This document shows positions 1 through 4,813 of a stretch of 6,514 bases of DNA, one piece after another; within the stretch, counting starts at the first letter, position 1, and each line of letters opens with the position of its first letter. Below the pieces are notes generated by a model. The model was not told where the DNA came from. It was given only the letters and a program-made list of their open reading frames with translations, and searched no databases. The translations under genes were made by a program, and so were the position numbers. Origin of the DNA: an uncultured Oscillibacter sp. (GTDB lineage Bacteria; Bacillota; Clostridia; Oscillospirales; Oscillospiraceae); NCBI GenBank assembly GCA_905236835.1, contig CAJOQY010000158.1, positions 1 through 6,514 on the forward strand. The letters run 5' to 3'.

Positions 1-104
1 CCGCTTCGCGGCTTTCCCCCCTTTGACAAGGGGGGCTTGAGGTTGGTTTCTCCCGTTTCGCCCCCCTTGTCAAAGGGGGGTGGCGCGTCAGCGCCGGGGG
101 GATT
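1..104. repeat. Inverted pair of G/C-rich dispersed-type hairpin elements
   Basis: Two 20-base cores, at 16-35 and 61-80, are exact reverse complements of each other. Each is itself a perfect hairpin: an 8-base arm CCCCCCTT, a 4-base loop and the arm AAGGGGGG. The loop is TGAC in the first core and GTCA in the second. Each core is followed, in its own direction, by a second small G/C hairpin: GGCGC-GTCA-GCGCC at 82-95, and CCGC-TTC-GCGG at 1-11 for the other copy, which may continue beyond the window. A further GGGGGGATT closes the right copy at 96-104. This resembles short palindromic elements scattered between genes in many genomes. That it is dispersed here is inferred, since only this pair is visible. 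It lies just past the stop of the minus-strand glucanotransferase gene and could protect or end that transcript, but no U-rich tract follows either hairpin, so it is not a classic terminator. Confidence 0.75.
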
Positions 105-121
105 TCTTAAAGTTCATGACA

Positions 122-1678
122 TTAGCGTTCGCGTCCGTACCGGCGGGTTTTGGACGCGATTTCATTCCAAAGCGTATCGTCAAAAAGCTGATTTTCCCGG
201 ATTCTCCATTGCCAGTTCGTCCCGAGCGTGGACGGACGGTTTAAACGGCAGGAATTATCCAGACCAAGCCAGTCTTGCAGCGGCAGGACGCATAAACGCG
301 CGCGGCTCCGCATGGCCATTGCCGCGAACGGCTGATATAATTCATCATCCGGCGTGTAATGATCGCATAAATAATCGCGCGCGGCCTGACGTTCCGATTC
401 CGGGATATTTTTCAGCCACCCGGCGACGGTTTCGTTATCATGCGTACCCGTATAAACCACGCAGTTTTCTATATAATTATGCGGCAGATAATCCGCCGCG
501 CTTCCCGTGTCGCGGGAATCGAACGCGAATTGCAACACTTTCATGCCGGGAAATCCGGTGTCAGATACCAGTTTCCGCACGGAATCCGTCACATAGCCCA
601 GATCTTCCGCGATTACTTCGCGGCGTCCGAGATGGGCTTCCATGGATTTGAAAAAATCCATCCCCGGGCCGGATTCCCAATGTCCGCCCGCCGCCGTTTC
701 GGGAATTTCGCCGTTGACAGCCGGTATCGCGTAATATTCGTCAAAGCCCCTGAAATGGTCGATTCTCAACACGTCATAAAGCCGGAAACAGTGTTTTAAA
801 CGCTCCATCCACCAGTGATAACCCGTTTTCTTGTGATAATCCCATTGATATAACGGATTGCCCCATAATTGCCCGTCGGCGGCGAATCCGTCCGGCGGAC
901 AGCCCGCCACGGCGACCGGCGATAATAATTTCTTGAATCCGTGATTAATATTATTATTATCATGATTGATATAAAATTGAAATAATTCCGGATTGGCCCA
1001 TGTATCCGCGCTGTCCATGGCGACATAGATGGGAATATCGCCGATGATTTTTATATTTTTCGCGTGGGCGTAGTTTAATAAATCATTCCATTGGCGGAAA
1101 AATAAATACTGCGCGTATTTCCGGAACTCAATGTCAGGTTTTAATAATTCGCGCATGGAATCCAGCGCGGAGGGCTGACGCGTCTGATATTCTTCCGGCC
1201 ATTGCGTCCACGCGATATTGCCGAAATAATGTTTAATCGCCATAAACAGCGCGTAATCATCCAGCCATGATTGATTTTGATTGATAAATTCCTGATAATC
1301 GGGCTTATCTTCAAGATTTTTATATTCCCGCTCAAACGCCCGTCTCAGAAGCGGCTCGCGGGTTTGATATAATTTCCCGTAATTAATTCGCTCCGGATGA
1401 TCGTCCGGCGAAACCGCTTCGCATTCGTCCCGCGTCAGAACGCCGTTTTCACAGAGCGTTTCCGGATCAATCAGATATAAATTTCCCGCGAACGTCGAAA
1501 AAGATTGATAAGGAGAATCGCCGTATCCGGTCGGACCGAGCGGCAGAATCTGCCAATAAGACTGCCCGGACGCGGCTAAGCAATCAATCCAGCGCCGCGC
1601 GTATTTCGAGAAACAGCCGACCCCATACGGCCCCGGCAGACTGAACACCGGCAATAATATCCCTGATTCCCGTTTCAT
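122..1678 (-). CDS. malQ: 4-alpha-glucanotransferase (amylomaltase, GH77)
   Basis: The 518-residue protein has the usual length for short bacterial GH77 enzymes. These move alpha-1,4-glucan segments from one maltodextrin to another, releasing glucose and building longer chains for other enzymes. Family marks in order: an N-terminal SGILLPVFSLPGPYGVG-type opening (5-21), LPLGPTGYGDSPYQS (45-59), GDIPIYVAMDSADTW (213-227), AGCPPDGF (258-265), RIDHFRGF with the nucleophile Asp307, AEDLG with the acid/base Glu358, and GTHDNET with the third carboxylate Asp414. No signal peptide is seen, so it is cytoplasmic. The start at 1678 is chosen because GGAGG lies 10 bases upstream and the protein then begins at the family's usual N-terminus; an in-frame ATG at 1711 would add 11 unrelated residues. 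It is the second gene of an operon with the GH13 enzyme, overlapping it by 4 bases. Unusual is an Asn/Ile-rich loop extension at residues 235-253. The family assignment is secure. Confidence 0.97.
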   Translation of the reverse strand: MKRESGILLPVFSLPGPYGVGCFSKYARRWIDCLAASGQSYWQILPLGPTGYGDSPYQSFSTFAGNLYLIDPETLCENGVLTRDECEAVSPDDHPERINYGKLYQTREPLLRRAFEREYKNLEDKPDYQEFINQNQSWLDDYALFMAIKHYFGNIAWTQWPEEYQTRQPSALDSMRELLKPDIEFRKYAQYLFFRQWNDLLNYAHAKNIKIIGDIPIYVAMDSADTWANPELFQFYINHDNNNINHGFKKLLSPVAVAGCPPDGFAADGQLWGNPLYQWDYHKKTGYHWWMERLKHCFRLYDVLRIDHFRGFDEYYAIPAVNGEIPETAAGGHWESGPGMDFFKSMEAHLGRREVIAEDLGYVTDSVRKLVSDTGFPGMKVLQFAFDSRDTGSAADYLPHNYIENCVVYTGTHDNETVAGWLKNIPESERQAARDYLCDHYTPDDELYQPFAAMAMRSRARLCVLPLQDWLGLDNSCRLNRPSTLGTNWQWRIRENQLFDDTLWNEIASKTRRYGRER

Positions 1679-1693
1679 GATTCCATTACCTCC
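1675..1693 (-). promoter_or_regulatory. malQ ribosome binding site and ATGA start/stop overlap
   Basis: GGAGG (1693-1689 on the minus strand) sits inside the last codons of the upstream glucosidase gene, 10 bases before the malQ ATG (1678-1676). The stop TGA of the upstream gene (1677-1675) shares ATGA with that start, the usual arrangement for translational coupling. This site fixes the malQ start. Confidence 0.85.
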
Positions 1694-3393
1694 AGAATGA
1701 CAAACTGCCACGGCTTCGCGTATAAAATCCCGTCTTGTATCTGATATTCATGATAATTATTTAATAAAATATTCTTGATCATCACGCCCGGGAGCGCGAT
1801 TTCCTGTTTTTCCCCCTGAAAATTGCCGAGAATCAAAATCACTTGCTTTCCGCCGTTTCGCTCCGGTCCGCGCCGGAAATACGCCATTAAATTTTTTTGA
1901 TGAATCAAATACGGCTCTGTGCGGCCATAAACAATGGTCTCGCGATATTCCGGATTTTTCCGCAGGGATATTAAATCATGATAAAAATTCCAGACGGAAT
2001 CCGGGTCCTCCCGTTCGGCTTTATAATTAATATTTTTATTTTTATAATTTAAATTCACCGGAAGCCACGGCGTGCCGGACGTAAATCCGGCGTTGGGGGA
2101 ATCATCCCATTGCATGGGCGTCCGGGCGTTGTCGCGGGAATATAAATTCACAATCTTCATCGCCTCTTCCGGCGACAATCCCGCGTTTAACGCCACTTGA
2201 TATTCGTCCCGCGCCGATACGTCATCGACTTGGGAAATATTCTCACAGCGCGTGTTTTCCATGCCCAGTTCCTGTCCCTGATATAAAAACGGCAGTCCGC
2301 GCAGCATGAAATTTAATCCGCCCAATAATTTTTTCGCCGCGGTCTGATATTCCCCGTCGCACGTCCCCTCCGGCAGATAACGCGATACCCCGCGCGGTTC
2401 ATCGTGATTTTCGATAATATTACATAAAAAGCCGATATTTTCCGTCTTCTTCTGGCTGTTAAAACAGGCTTTTTTATAATCTTCCGCCGTGATTTTCCGA
2501 TACGCGTACCATCCGCGCGCGTCCTGTCCAAGAATCGCCTCGGCGAAATCAAACATACTGGAAAAACATCCGTTTTCGCCGATGAATCTCGGCAATTCCG
2601 ACGGCTTTTCGTTGAATACCTCCCCGACGCTGAACGCGTTATAATGATCAAACGTCTCCCGCGCCATCTCGTCCAGAAAATCCAACACGCCCCGCGCTTC
2701 TCTCAGCATATGGTTTATATTACACAATCCGTCGTCGCGGTCCGCCGGATAATCACGAAACGGCAGGGCTTTTTTGATATTAATAATCGCGTCAACCCGG
2801 AATCCGGCAAGCCCCTTGTCCAGCCACCAGTTGATCATTTTATAAATTTCCCGCCGGACTTCCGGATTTTCCCAGTTTAAATCCGGCTGTTTTTTATGAA
2901 AAACATGCAAATAAATTTTATCGTCATGTCCGGGCAGTTTTGACCAGACCGGCCCGCCGAAATAACTCCGCCAGTTGCACGGCAATTTTTCCCCTTCATG
3001 CCAGTCTTGAATATAAAAATATTTTCCGTATGCGCCGTCCGGATTTTCACACGCTTTTTGAAACCATTCGTGTTCGTCCGAACAGTGATTGACAACCAAA
3101 TCCATCACAATGCCAATATCGCGTTTTTTCGCTTCCCGGATCAATTCTTCCATATCGTCCATATTGCCAAAACGCGGGTCGATATTATAATAATCCGAAA
3201 TATCATAACCCTGATCGGCCAGCGGCGACGGATAGACCGGCGACAGCCAGACGATTCCAATCCCCAAATCTCGCAGATAATCTAATTTCTCAATCACGCC
3301 GCGCAAATCGCCGATGCCGTCCCCGTTGGAATCACGGAAACTTTTCGGATAAATCTGATACGCCGTTTTGCCGTGCCACCATTTCCGATCCAT
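1675..3393 (-). CDS. GH13 alpha-glucosidase (oligosaccharide exo-glucosidase type)
   Basis: A 572-residue retaining glycoside hydrolase of the GH13 oligo-glucosidase group (GH13_31-like), expected to release glucose from non-reducing ends of short alpha-glucosides. Visible marks: the N-terminal WWHGKTAYQIYPKSF; a calcium-loop pattern DSNGDGIGD (21-29); GYDISDY (62-68); region I DLVVNH (98-103); QPDLNW (169-174); region II GFRVDAI with nucleophile Asp201; region III VGEV with acid/base Glu258; region IV ENHDEPR with Asp331; RDNARTPMQWD (420-430); and a C-terminal beta domain ending near 572. The residue after the nucleophile is Ala202, where alpha-1,6-specific relatives carry Val, so alpha-1,4 or broad specificity is more likely. 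There is no signal peptide. AGGAGG 6 bases upstream supports the start. It is first in an operon with malQ and is transcribed divergently from the LacI-type regulator. Trehalose-6-phosphate hydrolase is less likely, because that group has a GLRLDVVN-type region II. The family is secure; the exact substrate is open. Confidence 0.93.
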   Translation of the reverse strand: MDRKWWHGKTAYQIYPKSFRDSNGDGIGDLRGVIEKLDYLRDLGIGIVWLSPVYPSPLADQGYDISDYYNIDPRFGNMDDMEELIREAKKRDIGIVMDLVVNHCSDEHEWFQKACENPDGAYGKYFYIQDWHEGEKLPCNWRSYFGGPVWSKLPGHDDKIYLHVFHKKQPDLNWENPEVRREIYKMINWWLDKGLAGFRVDAIINIKKALPFRDYPADRDDGLCNINHMLREARGVLDFLDEMARETFDHYNAFSVGEVFNEKPSELPRFIGENGCFSSMFDFAEAILGQDARGWYAYRKITAEDYKKACFNSQKKTENIGFLCNIIENHDEPRGVSRYLPEGTCDGEYQTAAKKLLGGLNFMLRGLPFLYQGQELGMENTRCENISQVDDVSARDEYQVALNAGLSPEEAMKIVNLYSRDNARTPMQWDDSPNAGFTSGTPWLPVNLNYKNKNINYKAEREDPDSVWNFYHDLISLRKNPEYRETIVYGRTEPYLIHQKNLMAYFRRGPERNGGKQVILILGNFQGEKQEIALPGVMIKNILLNNYHEYQIQDGILYAKPWQFVILEVMES

Positions 3394-3399
3394 GAAATC

Positions 3400-3405
3400 C
3401 CTCCT
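3400..3405 (-). promoter_or_regulatory. Ribosome binding site of the GH13 alpha-glucosidase gene
   Basis: AGGAGG on the minus strand lies 6 bases before the ATG at 3393-3391. It supports this start and suggests strong translation. Confidence 0.85.
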
Positions 3406-3437
3406 GAGCGCTGATAATATATTAAAAAATATATATT

Positions 3438-3466
3438 AAAATATCATACAGCGTCCGGCGTGTAAA
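3438..3466 (-). promoter_or_regulatory. Sigma-A-like promoter of the glucosidase-malQ operon
   Basis: On the minus strand a -35 box TTTACA (3466-3461) is followed after 17 bases by a -10 box TATTTT (3443-3438), giving an expected transcript start near 3431. The -35 box is the end of TGTTTACA, which directly abuts the operator-like palindrome at 3469-3484. The same arrangement with the same 17-base spacing occurs before the second glucosidase gene, which raises confidence above what the boxes alone would give. An A/T-rich leader of about 35 bases follows before the ribosome binding site. Confidence 0.65.
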
Positions 3467-3468
3467 CA

Positions 3469-3484
3469 GGTTATCAGCGTAACC
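3469..3484. promoter_or_regulatory. Operator-like inverted repeat, site 1
   Basis: The 16-base sequence GGTTATCAGCGTAACC has perfect 5-base arms (GGTTA/TAACC) around a 6-base centre. It lies in the divergent spacer, immediately upstream of the -35 box of the minus-strand operon and about 60 bases upstream of the likely regulator transcript start. A matching site occurs before the second glucosidase gene (4691-4706), identical at 13 of 16 positions on the plus strand. LacI-family proteins bind inverted repeats of about this length, so the adjacent regulator is the likely ligand; that link is inferred. One site here could serve both divergent promoters. Confidence 0.65.
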
Positions 3485-3501
3485 GGCAAATCCACGATTT
3501 T

Positions 3502-3530
3502 TTGACGACAGCTTTGTATATGATTATGAA
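3502..3530 (+). promoter_or_regulatory. Possible promoter of the LacI-type regulator gene
   Basis: TTGACG (3502-3507) is followed after 17 bases by TATGAA (3525-3530). An alternative slightly downstream is TTGTCA (3531-3536) with a perfect TATAAT at 3552-3557, but its spacer is only 15 bases. Either would give a leader of about 60-85 bases. Which one is used cannot be decided from the sequence. Confidence 0.4.
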
Positions 3531-3583
3531 TTGTCAAAAGCCCGCTTTTTTTATAATATAAAATATCAAATATATAAAAATAA

Positions 3584-3600
3584 CCGGCGTTTCGCGCCGG
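3584..3600 (+). other. Hairpin in the regulator mRNA leader
   Basis: CCGGCG and CGCCGG form a perfect 6-pair all-G/C stem with a 5-base loop (TTTCG). The hairpin ends one base before the purine-rich stretch GAAAGGA and 13 bases before the AAGG that precedes the regulator start. It could tune translation or stabilise the leader. Read on the minus strand, the same stem is followed by the T-rich TTATTTTTATAT, so it would also resemble an intrinsic terminator for leftward antisense transcription out of the regulator gene. The stem is plain to see; its function is not. Confidence 0.5.
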
Positions 3601-3621
3601 GAAAGGAAAATTTAAGGCGAT

Positions 3622-4632
3622 ATGGTGACAATCAGACAGATCGCGGAACGGGCGGGCGTCAGTACGGCCACCGTCTCCAATGTGATCCACGGAAAAATCC
3701 ACAAAATGTCATCCGACACCGTGCGGCGCGTGCGGCGCGTCATGGATGAAATGGGCTATCAGCAGGAGCCGGGCAGCCGCGTCAGCCGCGACGCCAAACT
3801 GGTGGCCGTATTGATTCATTATAATTACTGGTTTGAAAATTCCGTTCTGGCCGATCCGTTTTACGGCGTTGTCACTGGGAGCATGGAAGAGGCTTTGCGG
3901 CGGCATGATACCGGAATGCTGCTCTACGCGTCCCGCGATATAGAAGAAATTCTGCTGGCCCTTCGCAAATGGGATGTCGACGGCATGATCGCGGTTTCGT
4001 TTTCCTGTGAGGACTGCGGCAAATTATATCATTTGATGCGAAAACCCATGGTGTCTATTGACGCCACCGGCGAAATCCCCAATCCCGTGGCCAATATCGG
4101 TCTGGACGACGAGGGCGGCGGGCTTCTGATGCTCCGGCATTTATTAGAAGCCGGATATGAGCATATTTATATGGCCGGCGGAGCCAACGACGGCATTGAC
4201 CACCGCCGCTGGATCGGCGCGAAACGAATCCGATCCACGTCTTTATTTTTAGAACGGCGGGCGAAACTGGAATTCCTGCCCTTGGGATTCTCGCGGGACG
4301 TGCGGGAAAACCGTTACCGCGAAATTGTCCGTCAAGTGCCGTTCAAACGAAAAACCGCGTTTTTTTTCACCGCGGATTCCCTCGCTATGGAAGCGATGGG
4401 CATTTTCGCCGAATGGGGAATCCGGATTCCGGAAGATGTCGGCGTGGCGGGCTTTGACAATTCTTTCAACGCGGTTCATTTTTCAATCCCGCCCCTGACG
4501 ACGATTCATCAGGATATTCGGGAAAAAGGCCGGATCGCCGTGGAAGAACTGACCGCCGCCCTTCAAAATCCGGATTATATCCCGCGAAGCCATATCCTGC
4601 CCGTGTCCCTTGTCAAACGGCAGTCCGTGTGA
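3622..4632 (+). CDS. LacI-family transcriptional regulator, probable control of this glucosidase locus
   Basis: A 336-residue protein with the full LacI-family layout. The N-terminal helix-turn-helix spans about residues 3-23 (TIRQIAERAGVSTATVSNVI), with recognition helix 15-23. After a linker comes a periplasmic-binding-protein-like sugar-sensing domain from about 60 to the end, with NIGLDDEGGG (158-167), RWIG (196-199), TADSLAMEAMG (250-260) and VGVAGFDN (273-280). The linker is unusual: the normal Y-x-P-N-x-x-A-R-x-L pattern is replaced by YQQEPGSRVS (46-55), so the hinge leucine is absent and the segment appears about two residues short. The start is uncertain by one codon: AAGG (3614-3617) is 4 bases from the ATG at 3622 and 7 from a GTG at 3625. 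It sits between two glucosidase transcription units whose promoters share an operator-like site, so it probably senses maltose, isomaltose or a related sugar and controls both. The ligand and the sign of regulation are inferred. Confidence 0.93.
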   Translation: MVTIRQIAERAGVSTATVSNVIHGKIHKMSSDTVRRVRRVMDEMGYQQEPGSRVSRDAKLVAVLIHYNYWFENSVLADPFYGVVTGSMEEALRRHDTGMLLYASRDIEEILLALRKWDVDGMIAVSFSCEDCGKLYHLMRKPMVSIDATGEIPNPVANIGLDDEGGGLLMLRHLLEAGYEHIYMAGGANDGIDHRRWIGAKRIRSTSLFLERRAKLEFLPLGFSRDVRENRYREIVRQVPFKRKTAFFFTADSLAMEAMGIFAEWGIRIPEDVGVAGFDNSFNAVHFSIPPLTTIHQDIREKGRIAVEELTAALQNPDYIPRSHILPVSLVKRQSV

Positions 4633-4690
4633 TTTACAGGAAAACCGTCAAATTATACAGATTTTAGATAATAATCTTATATTTTTGATT

Positions 4691-4706
4691 GGTTATGCGC
4701 GTAACT
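4691..4706. promoter_or_regulatory. Operator-like inverted repeat, site 2
   Basis: GGTTATGCGCGTAACT contains a 14-base near-palindrome (GTTATGCGCGTAAC, 12 of 14 positions symmetric) with a central CG, as is common for LacI-family operators. It matches site 1 in both arms and directly abuts TGTTTACA, the -35 region of the oligo-1,6-glucosidase gene. Its centre lies about 45 bases upstream of the expected transcript start. The likely ligand is the regulator encoded just upstream, by inference. Confidence 0.65.
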
Positions 4707-4708
4707 TG

Positions 4709-4737
4709 TTTACATCGCGGAGATAAAGCGCTATTAT
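4709..4737 (+). promoter_or_regulatory. Sigma-A-like promoter of the oligo-1,6-glucosidase gene
   Basis: The -35 box TTTACA (4709-4714) is followed after exactly 17 bases by the -10 box TATTAT (4732-4737). A TATAAT at 4735-4740 would need a 20-base spacer and is less likely. The box, the spacing and the abutting palindrome reproduce the promoter of the divergent glucosidase-malQ operon. Having its own promoter means this gene need not depend on read-through from the regulator gene. Confidence 0.7.
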
Positions 4738-4791
4738 AATATTAATATTATAAATATTATATAATATATAAATTATAATATATAAATAAAT
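4732..4791 (+). other. Sixty-base pure A/T tract covering the -10 box and mRNA leader
   Basis: From 4732 to 4791 there is no G or C at all. The tract starts at the -10 box and runs through most of the untranslated leader, to 10 bases before the GGAGG ribosome binding site. It contains many overlapping TATAAT/ATTATA-like strings. DNA here would melt easily and the leader RNA would be nearly unstructured. The tract makes the exact -10 box ambiguous. Confidence 0.8.
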
Positions 4792-4801
4792 GTTATAATC
4801 T

Positions 4802-4806
4802 GGAGG
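4802..4806 (+). promoter_or_regulatory. Ribosome binding site of the oligo-1,6-glucosidase gene
   Basis: GGAGG lies 7 bases before the ATG at 4814, an ideal distance, and fixes the start. Confidence 0.85.
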
Positions 4807-4813
4807 CGCGAAC

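Noticed and set aside
1..104. CRISPR-like repeats.
   Set aside because: There are only two copies, in inverted orientation, with internal palindromes and no regular spacers or cas genes.
37..799. Plus-strand open frames opposite malQ (37-651 and 440-799).
   Set aside because: They lie antisense to a complete, motif-rich GH77 gene, have no recognisable domain, and their composition (many Arg, Pro and Ser) is typical of shadow frames.
1679..1711. Upstream in-frame ATG for malQ at 1711.
   Set aside because: It would add 11 residues (MAVCHSGGNGI) not matching the family, and the GGAGG at 1689-1693 is correctly placed for the ATG at 1678, not for 1711.
1675..3393. Assignment of the minus-strand GH13 enzyme as trehalose-6-phosphate hydrolase (TreC).
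   Set aside because: Region II (GFRVDAIINIKK) differs from the TreC style, no trehalose PTS or TreR-type gene is nearby, and malQ is the operon partner, favouring a maltodextrin role.
3461..3476. Possible CcpA catabolite-response site reading TGTAAACAGGTTATCA across site 1.
   Set aside because: It matches a cre only loosely (no central CG, imperfect symmetry), and the equivalent stretch at site 2 loses the closing half, whereas the GGTTA-N6-TAAC palindrome is kept at both.
3436..3749. Small open frames in the divergent spacer (3436-3702 minus, 3531-3749 plus).
   Set aside because: They run over promoter, operator and A/T-rich DNA and into the regulator gene in another frame, and have no recognisable protein features; no clear ribosome binding site was noted for them.
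4659..4686. Possible intrinsic terminator after the regulator gene (AGATT/AATCT stem, then TATATTTTT).
   Set aside because: The stem has five pairs with a single G:C and a 9-base loop, too weak to call; the T-rich tail is unremarkable in such A/T-rich sequence.
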